Positions 8,850-15,963 of a stretch of DNA of 64,000 nucleotides are shown here, piece by piece; positions within the stretch are counted from its first letter, which is position 1; every line of letters begins with the position of its first letter. The translations under genes and the position numbers were made by a program. Source of the stretch: a virus; the IMG/VR virus record IMGVR_UViG_3300042896_000657, positions 49,981-113,980 of that record; one strand, given 5' to 3'. Below the pieces are notes generated by a model. It was not told the origin of the DNA and searched no databases. It worked only from the letters and a program-made list of their open reading frames with translations.

Positions 8850-10048
8850 AAAAATTATTAAGTATCTTTCTAATCGTAGGATTATTCAGCTGTAAAAAAG
8901 AATTAGGCAGTGATGTAACTCCTATTAATATTCCCTCATCTACCACACTTAATGGGAATATAAACATTACAACAACTTTAACATCAGATAAAGTGTGGAC
9001 ATTAAAAGGTTATGTATATGTAACTGATGGTGCAAAACTTATCATTCAACCAGGAACAACAATTGTTTCTGACATCGCAGAAAAAGGTGCATTGATTATT
9101 GAAAGAGGTGCACAAATAATTGCAGAAGGAACCGCTACAAAACCTATTGTATTTACATCAGGTAAAACAGTTGGTGATAAAGCCCCTGGTGATTGGGGAG
9201 GTGTAGTAATATTAGGTAAAGCAACTACTAATAGAACTTCTGAACCAATAATAGAAGGAGGTGTTAATAGATCTTATGGTGGAACTAATGATTTAGATAA
9301 TAGTGGTATTCTAAAATATGTAAGAATTGAATACGCTGGTATAGCAGCAATGCCAAACTCAGAAATAAATGCATTAACATTAGGTGGTGTTGGTTCTGGT
9401 ACTACAATTGAATACATTCAAACTGTATATGCTAACGATGATGCATTTGAGTTTTTTGGTGGTACTGTAAGTGCTAAAAACTTATACGCTTTTGCAACAG
9501 CGGATGATGATTTTGATTTTGATTTTGGATATAGAGGTTCAGTATCTTATTCAATTTCAAAAAGAGATCCACAATTCGTAGATAGTGGTGATGCTGGAAA
9601 TGGTGTAGAGTGTGATAATGATGGGAGTGGTACATTAGCACAACCATTTACACATCCTAAATTAGATAATATGATTTTAGTTGGGCCATTTGATGTGGCT
9701 TCATTAGCAAATCATAATTTGGGTTTAAGATGGAGAAGAGCAACCCAATTCACAATGACTAACTCAAAAATCATCGGATATCAAAAAGGTGCATTCTCAA
9801 TGGAAAGTAACGAAACTGCACAAGCATATAAAGATGGTGTAAGTAAATTCCAAAATAATGAGATTCAGTCTTATGACCCATTATTAAACTTTAGATCAAC
9901 ATCAACAGTAATTACCGCTGCTAATATGAAGATAAAGGCTTTATCAGAAGGTAATAAAGAGGTATCTTATACAAAAGCTGAAATGGAAAAATTATCCAAA
10001 CCAATATGGATTAATGGATGGACTAGATTTCCAAATAAAGGTAATTAA
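8846..10048 (+). CDS. surface lipoprotein of the Bacteroidetes beta-helix family
   Basis: The lipobox LFSC (Cys16) is followed by KKELGSD. The body contains repeated beta-helix rungs (GTTIVSDIAEKGALIIERG, GDWGGVVILGKAT) and closes with MEKLSKPIWINGW. Bacterial versions of this family usually sit next to a TonB-dependent receptor, exactly as here, and are thought to act with it at the cell surface. The intact pair argues for acquisition from a Bacteroidetes host as a unit and for selection to keep both. Confidence 0.8.
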   Translation: MKKLLSIFLIVGLFSCKKELGSDVTPINIPSSTTLNGNINITTTLTSDKVWTLKGYVYVTDGAKLIIQPGTTIVSDIAEKGALIIERGAQIIAEGTATKPIVFTSGKTVGDKAPGDWGGVVILGKATTNRTSEPIIEGGVNRSYGGTNDLDNSGILKYVRIEYAGIAAMPNSEINALTLGGVGSGTTIEYIQTVYANDDAFEFFGGTVSAKNLYAFATADDDFDFDFGYRGSVSYSISKRDPQFVDSGDAGNGVECDNDGSGTLAQPFTHPKLDNMILVGPFDVASLANHNLGLRWRRATQFTMTNSKIIGYQKGAFSMESNETAQAYKDGVSKFQNNEIQSYDPLLNFRSTSTVITAANMKIKALSEGNKEVSYTKAEMEKLSKPIWINGWTRFPNKGN

Positions 10049-10062
10049 TAGTTTAATAACAT

Positions 10063-10071
10063 ATATTTATA
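10063..10071 (+). promoter_or_regulatory. late-promoter-like ATATTTATA
   Basis: This exact ATATTTATA lies 14 nt before the ATG of the small membrane gene, in a 37-nt intergenic gap. Confidence 0.4.
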
Positions 10072-10085
10072 CTAAAATATAATAT

Positions 10086-10277
10086 ATGGAAAAGTTAAAA
10101 CAATTCTACTTAAAAAATGAACAAACACTACTATTTAGTAGTGTAATCATTTATCTATTTAGTTTATTATTTATACTTAATAATTCAGAATGGAAAGAAA
10201 TACTATGGGTATTACAATTCGTGGGATTAGGATTTTTATTAGTTTTTAAAGGTAAACAAAAAGGATGGAAATGGTAG
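10086..10277 (+). CDS. small membrane protein, 63 aa
   Basis: Two transmembrane segments (about residues 13-31 and 37-55) lie between a charged N-terminus and a basic tail (KGKQKGWKW). The last codons overlap the start of the CsgG-like gene. Its function is unknown. Co-transcription suggests it belongs to the envelope module. Confidence 0.65.
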   Translation: MEKLKQFYLKNEQTLLFSSVIIYLFSLLFILNNSEWKEILWVLQFVGLGFLLVFKGKQKGWKW

Positions 10278-11002
10278 TAAATATAAAAAAATTCATATTA
10301 TTATTTATTATTTGTTTAGTTGGGAATTTATCTATGGCCCAAACCATAGGTAAAACCCAAACTGAACAATATAAAGCATCTTTTGAGACTTCTATTGATA
10401 TTGAAAAATATATGGATTATGATGGTCCTCAAATTCCAATTCAAATTCTTAAGGCAGGTATATCTGATGAGATGTATGAAATGTATCCTGAATTAAAGGA
10501 AAAACGCGTAGGGTTAGGTGTTGCTAATATATCAATGGAATATCTTGAAAATCTTAATCGCTTCAAATTTACCGAAGATAAAACGGAAATTAAGAATAGA
10601 ATGGTTAAACAATTCCAAGCATCTCAAGCTGGAATTAGTGAAAATAAATTAGATGGCCGTGGCAAAATTAATTTAGCAGAATATTTCGTTACCATTGAAT
10701 GTTATGATTACTCAGTATCTGAAGATGAGACTATTAATCTAAAAGATGGAGTTAAGAATATGATGATTACTCGATTAGGTTTACAAGTAAGATTCACAAA
10801 TGCAGAAACTGGTGTTGTATTTGGAGCATCAGGATTGGGTGAAGCAAAAACAACTAGAGAATTAACATTTCTATCAGATGCTGCTGTGGATGAAATGAAG
10901 TTTAATCAATCAACAATATCAATAGCTACTAAAAAAGCATTAGATATAGCCTGTGCTCGTATATTGGATAGAATGATTAAAAAAGGAATATTTACAAAAT
11001 AA
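10265..11002 (+). CDS. CsgG-like secretion-channel/curli-assembly family protein
   Basis: A signal peptide (cut near SMAQ) precedes a domain resembling CsgG. It has GLGVANISMEYLENLNRF, a helix-rich middle (NRMVKQFQASQAGISENKL), YFVTIECYDYSVSE, LGLQVRFTNAETGVVFGASG and a C-terminal helix with ALDIACARILDRMI. CsgG forms the outer-membrane pore for curli export, and CsgG homologues are known in some T4-like phages of marine bacteria. There is no lipobox Cys, unlike bacterial CsgG. The start could be 10265 or 10271 (MVVNIKK); both overlap the upstream gene. Confidence 0.65.
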   Translation: MEMVVNIKKFILLFIICLVGNLSMAQTIGKTQTEQYKASFETSIDIEKYMDYDGPQIPIQILKAGISDEMYEMYPELKEKRVGLGVANISMEYLENLNRFKFTEDKTEIKNRMVKQFQASQAGISENKLDGRGKINLAEYFVTIECYDYSVSEDETINLKDGVKNMMITRLGLQVRFTNAETGVVFGASGLGEAKTTRELTFLSDAAVDEMKFNQSTISIATKKALDIACARILDRMIKKGIFTK

Positions 11003-11091
11003 AATATTACAAACCATATTTAATATTCTATAATATAGAATATATTAATATCAGAAGGTTATGATTCAAAATTAACATTTGAATTATCATA

Positions 11092-12345
11092 ATGAAAAAA
11101 TGGATTGGGATATTATTAATTATATTATCATATAGTTTAGACACTAAATCACAGGTATTAACACAAACATACTTAGATCCTTGTGATAGTAAAATGTATG
11201 TAGTATCATTTCCATTACCAATATCTGTTATTACAGTTGCTATTAGAAATAAAGCAAAATCATTTACATACATAGATGCTCAAAATGGAACAATGTCTCA
11301 ATGGATTGTTGGGATATTATCAACTCCATGTCCTGTACCTGTAGCCGCAGTAGTAACACAAACACAAGTAGCTACTTCTGTAGCAAGATCAGCAGCAACT
11401 GTTGCTGCTACAGCAGCAGCAGCACCACCTCCTGTAGTAGTACCAACAGCAGCACCTGCTCCTGCAGCAGCACCTTCCTCAGCTCCTGCTGCTTCTTCAT
11501 CAAGTACATCCTCATCATCTTCAAGTAGTAGCTCTGAATCATCTTCAAGTAGTAGTAGTTCGTCTGAATCAAAATCTGAATCAAGTAGTTCTGAGGAATC
11601 TAAAACTGAAGAATCGTCTTCCGAAGAATCATCTTCCGAAGAATCTAAATCTGAAGAAAAAGAAGAAGAAAAGAAAGAATCAAAAAACAAAGGTGCTAAA
11701 CAACAAAAAATTAATCCATTATTAATAGCATCAGATTTAACAACTGCTCAAAATCCAGACAATACATTCTCAGCAATAATGAATGTTGGGGTATCTAAAA
11801 ATTCAATGGCTGGGGATGTATCATATGGTGTAACTGGAATGGTATGGTCTAATCTAAATCAATTTGCTGTATCAAGTAGATATACTAAAATAACATTTAA
11901 TGATGCCATGGCAACAACAGTAGCTAATACTAGTTTAACCACAGCATATGCAATGGGTAGCGTATTTGTATTTTTAGGGTATAGTGAAGTAATTAGTAAA
12001 CCAAAACTTGGTGTTTTAGGATATAATGTAAATTTAGGAGCAATGTTCTTAACGGGGGGTATTCAAAGTTACTTATCGTCATTAACAATGTTCTATATGA
12101 AACCCGTAGTATTAACTAAAAGAATAATTATTACACCTTCTATGTTTGCTAGCGGGACTCCTTTATTATATTCCCAAAGTCAAACATCAGTAGATACTAA
12201 TTTAGCGTTAATGGCTGGTTCAACATTTGATTATGCTATTACTAAAAAATTTAAATTTGGTTTTGATTATAAAATTAGTTTTGGAACAGCACCTAATATT
12301 CCAATATTGAATATGGTTATGGTTGGATCTAAAATTCAACTATAA
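11092..12345 (+). CDS. outer-membrane beta-barrel protein with Ala/Pro and Ser/Glu linker
   Basis: A signal peptide (cut near TKSQ) leads into a short globular N-domain with two Cys, then an Ala/Pro-rich stretch (about 92-135), a long Ser run and a Ser/Glu/Lys tract (about 136-200). The C-terminal 210 residues look like an eight-or-more-stranded barrel (GDVSYGVTGMVWSNLNQFAV through MVMVGSKIQL). The linker would extend a domain away from the membrane. The partner is probably the CsgG-like protein upstream. The repetitive AGTAGC/TCTGAA DNA is prone to length change. Confidence 0.6.
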   Translation: MKKWIGILLIILSYSLDTKSQVLTQTYLDPCDSKMYVVSFPLPISVITVAIRNKAKSFTYIDAQNGTMSQWIVGILSTPCPVPVAAVVTQTQVATSVARSAATVAATAAAAPPPVVVPTAAPAPAAAPSSAPAASSSSTSSSSSSSSSESSSSSSSSSESKSESSSSEESKTEESSSEESSSEESKSEEKEEEKKESKNKGAKQQKINPLLIASDLTTAQNPDNTFSAIMNVGVSKNSMAGDVSYGVTGMVWSNLNQFAVSSRYTKITFNDAMATTVANTSLTTAYAMGSVFVFLGYSEVISKPKLGVLGYNVNLGAMFLTGGIQSYLSSLTMFYMKPVVLTKRIIITPSMFASGTPLLYSQSQTSVDTNLALMAGSTFDYAITKKFKFGFDYKISFGTAPNIPILNMVMVGSKIQL

Positions 12346-12402
12346 ATTTGGAGATGTCAGGGTAAGGCATTACATTGAATACATAAACATAAATAAATAA
12401 AA

Positions 12403-12684
12403 ATGAGTTACGATTTAGCAAACAAGTATGCGGAATTTGAAATTCCTAAAGAACTTAAACAAGTAGCACTCTCCAAACAATTATCATTAAGCGCTACTAA
12501 AATGGTATTATTTTCAGACCATGTTCAATTAAGTAATGATGATGTAGATTACTACATGGCTTTAAAACCTGAAAGAATGGAGGATGAAAGTTTTGAAGAT
12601 TACAAAAACAGACGTGTATTTACAAAACAATTATTTAAACATAGAACATTAATATTTGATTATTCAATTTACGAAACAATTTAA
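12403..12684 (+). CDS. hypothetical protein, 93 aa
   Basis: This soluble, charged, helix-rich protein (ERMEDESFEDYKNRR) has no recognisable family. It is the first of three consecutive small genes (spacings 21 and 5 nt) that appear to form one transcript. Confidence 0.7.
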   Translation: MSYDLANKYAEFEIPKELKQVALSKQLSLSATKMVLFSDHVQLSNDDVDYYMALKPERMEDESFEDYKNRRVFTKQLFKHRTLIFDYSIYETI

Positions 12685-12705
12685 AAACAATTTAAAAACA
12701 AAGTT

Positions 12706-12987
12706 ATGAGAAATTACGACGATAATGAACCAGTACAAGAAATGAGCACACCATCCCAATTAACCAGAAATAGTGGAGAAAAAGAATTTATCCGTCCAAG
12801 AATAGATTATTTAAGAGATCATGAAATAAGTATTAGATTTTTAAGTTTAGGATGTATAGTTAGAGTTGGATGTAAAGAAATAGCATTCACTTCAATTGAC
12901 GAAGCAATGAAAGAAGTTAATGCTTACGTTACTAATCCAGAAGCATCAACAGATAAATACAATAAATTATTTAACGAACAGAAATAA
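12706..12987 (+). CDS. conserved phage-type protein, 93 aa
   Basis: The start follows an A-rich leader (AACAAAGTT-ATG). The C-terminal two-thirds (EISIRFLSLGCIVRVGCKEIAF, then DEAMKEVNAYV) looks like a small beta-sheet with a helix, of a kind common in Bacteroidetes phages, but I cannot name a function. Confidence 0.7.
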   Translation: MRNYDDNEPVQEMSTPSQLTRNSGEKEFIRPRIDYLRDHEISIRFLSLGCIVRVGCKEIAFTSIDEAMKEVNAYVTNPEASTDKYNKLFNEQK

Positions 12988-12992
12988 AAATT

Positions 12993-13196
12993 ATGAGATA
13001 TTATCAGGTAAAAGTTGAGTTTAAAACAGAAGACGATAAAGGTAAAATTAAACGCCAAAGTTATTTATATTTAGTAGATGCTCAATCAGTAACTGAGGCG
13101 GAAGCTAGAACAGTTAAATATCTAAGAGAGCAATCAGAGGAAGATTTTGAAATTAAATCTGCAGGAGCTTCTAAAATTCTAGAAGTTTTACAATAA
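12993..13196 (+). CDS. DUF4494-like protein, 67 aa
   Basis: The layout YYQVKVEF...YLVDAQSVTEAEARTVKYL matches the DUF4494 pattern seen in Bacteroidetes and their phages, where a short beta-hairpin is followed by VDA-S-TEAEA. Its function is unknown. It is the last gene of the three-gene set. Confidence 0.55.
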   Translation: MRYYQVKVEFKTEDDKGKIKRQSYLYLVDAQSVTEAEARTVKYLREQSEEDFEIKSAGASKILEVLQ

Positions 13197-13219
13197 TTTA
13201 CATTTTTTAAAATTTACAT

Positions 13220-13228
13220 ATATTTATA
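13220..13228 (+). promoter_or_regulatory. late-promoter-like ATATTTATA
   Basis: This exact ATATTTATA lies 13 nt upstream of the 40-aa reading frame at 13242. Confidence 0.4.
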
Positions 13229-13241
13229 TCAAATAATAATA

Positions 13242-13364
13242 ATGAAACGATTTAGCTTACATATTCAACTTTCGATACCCGCGATTAAAACGCAAGGGGA
13301 AGGCATGGTTTGTAATTGGGATTATAATACCACAACAGGGTTAAAAGATACAGTATTGATATAA
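13242..13364 (+). CDS. putative short protein, 40 aa
   Basis: ATG to TAA encodes MKRFSLHIQL... ending LKDTVLI. It is preceded by a good promoter-like box and followed 25 nt later by a strong terminator, so it forms a complete small transcription unit. No homology is recognisable, and a regulatory RNA instead of a peptide is possible. Confidence 0.45.
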   Translation: MKRFSLHIQLSIPAIKTQGEGMVCNWDYNTTTGLKDTVLI

Positions 13365-13388
13365 ATAAGTAACTAAAATACATAATCG

Positions 13389-13421
13389 AAAGCCCTGATC
13401 CAAAAAGTCAGGGCTTTTTGT
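13389..13421 (+). terminator. rho-independent terminator
   Basis: The 10-bp stem AAAGCCCTGA/TCAGGGCTTT is followed by TTTTT; it isolates the tRNA array from upstream genes. Confidence 0.9.
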
Positions 13422-13437
13422 TTTGTCACAATAAAAA

Positions 13438-13456
13438 TTGTACATTTAAATATAAT
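13438..13456 (+). promoter_or_regulatory. promoter-like motif at head of tRNA array
   Basis: TTGTACATTTAAATATAAT abuts the first tRNA and resembles the GTAYATT...TATA motif found before many small genes further on. Confidence 0.4.
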
Positions 13457-13527
13457 GGTTAGGTTGATCAAGGTGGTCGGTAAGTCTGCAAAACTTACTA
13501 TAGTAGGTTCGATACCTATCCTAACCT
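13457..13527 (+). tRNA. tRNA-Cys(GCA)
   Basis: The acceptor GGTTAGG/CCTAACC is perfect. The anticodon stem GTAAGT/ACTTAC holds loop CTGCAAA. No CCA is encoded. Confidence 0.9.
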
Positions 13528-13539
13528 CAGGTGGGTTTA

Positions 13540-13569
13540 ATATTGTTCCCCGTGCGAAAAAAACAATAT
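13540..13569 (+). other. spacer hairpin between tRNA-Cys and tRNA-Phe
   Basis: A perfect 8-bp stem ATATTGTT/AACAATAT encloses a 14-nt loop. It may guide processing of the array transcript. Confidence 0.5.
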
Positions 13570-13574
13570 AAATT

Positions 13575-13647
13575 GGTACTTAAGCTAACTAGGTAGAAGC
13601 GATAGGTTGAAGACCTATAGGATAAGGTTCGATACCTTAAAGTACCA
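13575..13647 (+). tRNA. tRNA-Phe(GAA)
   Basis: Acceptor GGTACTT/AAGTACC; anticodon arm ATAGG-TTGAAGA-CCTAT. Confidence 0.9.
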
Positions 13648-13694
13648 CATGAAAAAACAATTTGAGATGCTTTAGGTTAATTAACCTAATCATC

Positions 13695-13871
13695 ATGAAA
13701 AAGCTAAAAAGAGCAGAAACAAACAAAGAATACAATCATGCATTAAAAAATTATAAATGTTATTGTATGATATGTAATAAAAGGGCAGGAATATATAATG
13801 CATATTGTGGTCCAAAGAGTGAAAAGAAAAATAAAAACTGGAAACAGTATAGAAAAACAAAATGGAAATGA
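13695..13871 (+). CDS. small basic Cys-rich protein inside tRNA array, 58 aa
   Basis: MKKLKRAETNK... has C-x-C-x2-C and a later Cys (about residues 22-38), then a strongly basic tail, suggesting a nucleic-acid or metal-binding peptide. A longer in-frame start at 13662 exists, but it would cover the inverted repeat TTAGGTTAA/TTAACCTAA at 13673-13690, so the ATG at 13695 is preferred. It is embedded between tRNAs. Confidence 0.5.
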   Translation: MKKLKRAETNKEYNHALKNYKCYCMICNKRAGIYNAYCGPKSEKKNKNWKQYRKTKWK

Positions 13872-13918
13872 AAAAGTATAAACAGTAATACCCTCTAAGT
13901 AAACGAGGGAAATAAAAC

Positions 13919-13991
13919 GCCTTCGTAGCTTAATTGGTAGAGCAATATGCTTTTAACATATGTGGTGACAGTTCGATTCTGTCCGGGGGTA
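13919..13991 (+). tRNA. tRNA-Lys(TTT)
   Basis: Anticodon arm ATATG-CTTTTAA-CATAT. The acceptor GCCTTCG/CGGGGGT relies on three G-U pairs. Confidence 0.85.
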
Positions 13992-13996
13992 CAAAA

Positions 13997-14069
13997 GTAA
14001 GTGTAGCACAATTGGTAGTGCAGTAGTCTCCAAAACTAAAGGCTATAGGTTCGAGTCCTGTCACTTGCG
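13997..14069 (+). tRNA. tRNA-Trp(CCA)
   Basis: Acceptor GTAAGTG/CACTTGC (one G-U); anticodon loop CTCCAAA on a 4-bp stem TAGT/ACTA; normal T arm. Confidence 0.85.
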
Positions 14070-14079
14070 CAAAAGATTA

Positions 14080-14089
14080 GTTCTTTGAT
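14080..14089 (+). promoter_or_regulatory. boxA-like element before tmRNA
   Basis: GTTCTTTGAT resembles the rRNA-leader antitermination boxA of Bacteroidetes and lies 4 nt upstream of the tmRNA. A similar element precedes the large RNA near 17410. Confidence 0.35.
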
Positions 14090-14093
14090 TTAT

Positions 14094-14582
14094 GGGGCAG
14101 TCAGGAATTGACTGGGCAAAAAAAGTATAAAACAACAAGCAGTGCGATGAATGGTATAGCACTATAAAATGTACGTTCGAACAATAAATGACAACAAGTC
14201 AACTTTCTCTTTCGAAGATGCAATGTCTTTCGTAGGAGCAGATTTCGCAGTAGCTGCTTAATCTATTCAGGTGGTAACCAACCTAGGAACAGAATGATTA
14301 CAAACAGAGCCACGTTCAGAATGCTGCTCTAATACAAGTGAATTCGTCACAGTTGCTGGTAACAATGTTAAAATAGGAACCTGATGGTGGATTAGACCGC
14401 TATAAACGGTCGGCCCTTACTGATCAATATAAGTTAGTAGAATAACGCTGCTGCTAGTATTCTTTAAATTACGTGGGAAGATGCAGCTCTCCCAATGTAG
14501 CTAACCATTATAGATCTAAGCTTGTAATAAATTGTTTTATGGCTGCTGCAACAGGACAAGGGTTCGAATCCCTTCTGCTCCA
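14094..14582 (+). ncRNA. ssrA: transfer-messenger RNA (tmRNA)
   Basis: The 5' end GGGGCAGTCAGGAATTGACT matches the conserved tmRNA start and pairs (GGGGCAG/CTGCTCC) with a 3' end that has a proper T arm (GGGTTCGAATCCC). An internal tag frame ends FVGADFAVAA-stop (TAA at 14259-14261), with the AVAA tail typical of proteolysis tags. tmRNA rescues stalled ribosomes and marks the aborted peptide for degradation. At about 489 nt it is longer than common bacterial versions. The tag frame may begin near 14190 (Asp-Asn-Lys), giving about 23 residues, about twice the usual length. Confidence 0.85.
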
Positions 14583-14586
14583 CTAT

Positions 14587-14658
14587 AGTTCCTTAGTTCA
14601 ATGGATAGAACACTTGACTACGAATCATGAAATACAAGTTCGAGTCTTGTAGGAACTA
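14587..14658 (+). tRNA. tRNA-Arg(ACG)
   Basis: Acceptor AGTTCCT/AGGAACT; loop CTACGAA on a stem with one T-T mismatch. Confidence 0.8.
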
Positions 14659-14663
14659 CAAAA

Positions 14664-14735
14664 TGCCGTGGGTTGAGGTTTAACAACATTCTCTCATAAG
14701 GAATGTCAATTCGGTTCGATACCGAAACACGGTAC
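14664..14735 (+). tRNA. tRNA-Met(CAT), elongator-type
   Basis: Acceptor TGCCGTG/CACGGTA; anticodon arm ATTCT-CTCATAA-GGAAT. Lysidine modification could turn a CAT tRNA into tRNA-Ile2; sequence alone does not decide. Confidence 0.8.
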
Positions 14736-14762
14736 TATAAAATTGGATTATCGCGATAATAA

Positions 14763-14782
14763 TCGTATATTGAATTATAATA
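14763..14782 (+). promoter_or_regulatory. promoter-like motif before tRNA-Pro
   Basis: TCGTATATTGAATTATAATA has the same GTATATT-n-TATA build as the small-gene promoters; a 14-bp palindrome ATTATCGCGATAAT sits immediately upstream. Confidence 0.4.
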
Positions 14783-14787
14783 AGAAA

Positions 14788-14860
14788 CGGGATGTGACAA
14801 AATTGGATACGCGCTCGCTTTGGAAGCGAGAGAATGCAGGTTCGACCCCTGCCATCCCGA
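14788..14860 (+). tRNA. tRNA-Pro(TGG)
   Basis: Acceptor CGGGATG/CATCCCG; anticodon arm CTCGC-TTTGGAA-GCGAG, all perfect. Confidence 0.92.
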
Positions 14861-14912
14861 CAAAAGTATTGTGAAGTACTATAAATTGATCTTTGACATC
14901 TAGGCTAAATTT

Positions 14913-14984
14913 ACCTCCATAGTTTAATTGGAAGAATAAGGCCCTTCTAAGGCTTTGGTAGTGGTTCAAATCCACTTGGAGGTT
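14913..14984 (+). tRNA. tRNA-Arg(TCT)
   Basis: Acceptor ACCTCCA/TGGAGGT; anticodon arm AGGCC-CTTCTAA-GGCTT. A boxA-like GATCTTTGACATC precedes it at 14889-14901. Confidence 0.88.
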
Positions 14985-14992
14985 CATAAAAT

Positions 14993-15065
14993 GGGCTGTT
15001 GGTATAGATGGCTAACACGGTAGATTTGCATTCTACAGTCCCCGGTTCGAAGCCGGGACGGTCCA
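14993..15065 (+). tRNA. tRNA-Ala(TGC)
   Basis: Anticodon arm GTAGA-TTTGCAT-TCTAC; acceptor GGGCTGT/ACGGTCC with two G-U pairs. Confidence 0.9.
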
Positions 15066-15071
15066 CAATAT

Positions 15072-15143
15072 AGTTCCTTAGCTCAATGGAAGAGCAATGT
15101 CTTTACATGGCAAAGGTTACAAGTTCGAATCTTGTAGGAACTA
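15072..15143 (+). tRNA. tRNA-Val(TAC)
   Basis: The acceptor AGTTCCT/AGGAACT is identical to tRNA-Arg(ACG) at 14587, suggesting one arose by duplication or recombination. Loop TTTACAT sits on a 4-bp stem. Confidence 0.75.
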
Positions 15144-15162
15144 CCCACAGGAGGTATTTTCT

Positions 15163-15192
15163 CTACTTTGTCCTGCGTCCCAATCAAAGTAG
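15163..15192 (+). other. spacer hairpin between tRNA-Val and tRNA-Gly
   Basis: Perfect stem CTACTTTG/CAAAGTAG; the loop begins TCCTG, which can pair with CAGGA at 15148-15152 as a pseudoknot. Confidence 0.45.
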
Positions 15193-15198
15193 TAATTT

Positions 15199-15270
15199 GC
15201 AGGTATAGCACAACGGTTAGTGCTCTGGTCTTCCAAACCGGAGATCTCGGTTCGAATCCGAGTATCTGCT
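15199..15270 (+). tRNA. tRNA-Gly(TCC)
   Basis: Acceptor GCAGGTA/TATCTGC; anticodon arm CTGGT-CTTCCAA-ACCGG. Confidence 0.9.
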
Positions 15271-15279
15271 CAATAATAT

Positions 15280-15351
15280 TGACCTATGGTGTAATGGTTA
15301 GCACAACTGGTTTTGAGCCAGTTTGTTTAGGTTCGAATCCTAATAGGTCAT
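15280..15351 (+). tRNA. tRNA-Gln(TTG)
   Basis: Acceptor TGACCTA/TAGGTCA; anticodon arm ACTGG-TTTTGAG-CCAGT. Confidence 0.9.
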
Positions 15352-15352
15352 C

Positions 15353-15430
15353 AAAGATGAATAGATTACACAAGGTGTTAGTAGCTAGCTAAAGAGTCTC
15401 ATTAGGTACACAAGTCCTAAATTCATCTTT
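15353..15430 (+). other. self-closing structured spacer
   Basis: A perfect 10-bp outer stem AAAGATGAAT/ATTCATCTTT encloses an inner hairpin TTAGG/CCTAA and a TAGCTAGCTA palindrome. It fills nearly the whole gap between tRNA-Gln and tRNA-Ser, so it may be an additional small RNA. Confidence 0.45.
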
Positions 15431-15435
15431 AAATT

Positions 15436-15523
15436 GGAAGATCCCAGTTGACTGAGGTACACGCTCTTGAAAAGCGCTAGGGGTCTGTGAGGGCCTGTAA
15501 GAGTTGGACTCTCTTATCTTCCG
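15436..15523 (+). tRNA. tRNA-Ser(TGA)
   Basis: Type II tRNA of 88 nt with a long variable arm; acceptor GGAAGAT/ATCTTCC; loop CTTGAAA. Confidence 0.88.
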
Positions 15524-15537
15524 CATTCGATGTGTTT

Positions 15538-15553
15538 GCCGAGCTAGATCGGC
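15538..15553 (+). other. spacer hairpin
   Basis: GCCGA-GCTAGA-TCGGC followed by TTT lies between tRNA-Ser and tRNA-His. Confidence 0.4.
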
Positions 15554-15560
15554 TTTATAT

Positions 15561-15636
15561 GGTGTTTATAGTGTTAATGGTTAAGCACGTCAGTTTGTGA
15601 TTCTGATAGTTTGAGTTCGAATCTCAATAAACACCC
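15561..15636 (+). tRNA. tRNA-His(GTG)
   Basis: Acceptor GGTGTTT/AAACACC with discriminator C as in bacterial tRNA-His; loop TTGTGAT on a stem with one T-T mismatch. Confidence 0.82.
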
Positions 15637-15691
15637 TCCTCCAATCCTGTGTCGGCTCGAGCAGGTGAAAGTTGAGGTATCGGGCCCTATT

Positions 15692-15777
15692 GGAAAGTAA
15701 AGCAGCCAGGGTTGCTGTCACCGCCTGCTAAGCGAGTGGTACTTTAACGGTATGAATTTCGAGTATTCTACTTTCCG
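15692..15777 (+). tRNA. tRNA-Ser(GCT)
   Basis: Type II; acceptor GGAAAGT/ACTTTCC; loop CTGCTAA, but the anticodon stem keeps only three pairs, so function may be weak. Confidence 0.75.
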
Positions 15778-15788
15778 CTGTATAATAT

Positions 15789-15869
15789 ATTGGAGTACCA
15801 GTGGAATCTTATACATTCTATATCTGTAGTGGTATGTTGAAAACATGGGTTCGAATCCCATCTCCAATA
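15789..15869 (+). tRNA. aberrant tRNA-like gene, isotype unclear
   Basis: A perfect acceptor ATTGGAG/CTCCAAT and T arm ATGGG-TTCGAAT-CCCAT flank 48 nt that do not form ordinary D and anticodon arms. TACCA/TGGTA can pair across most of the interior. It could be degenerate or a non-decoding tRNA mimic. Confidence 0.5.
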
Positions 15870-15874
15870 CTATA

Positions 15875-15954
15875 TTGTGACGTATCCACCCTGTCCGATA
15901 CACAGGAGTAAGGTAATTGGTTGAAAATATCGGTTCAAGTCCGATCGTCACAAC
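15875..15954 (+). tRNA. aberrant tRNA-like gene, isotype unclear (Ile?)
   Basis: Acceptor TTGTGAC/GTCACAA and T arm ATCGG-TTCAAGT-CCGAT are sound. The interior offers either a D-like GTATC/GATAC stem or CCTGT-CCGATAC-ACAGG with a GAT triplet, but the base before it is not the invariant T. A D-loop-like TAATTGGTT occurs after, not before, the putative anticodon arm, so arm order looks disturbed. Confidence 0.5.
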
Positions 15955-15963
15955 TTTAAAAAT

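Noticed and set aside
11298-11690. Reverse-strand acidic frame opposite the Ser/Glu linker.
   Set aside because: Composition is only the complement of the AGTAGC/TCTGAA repeats; no leader, wrong strand for the whole region.
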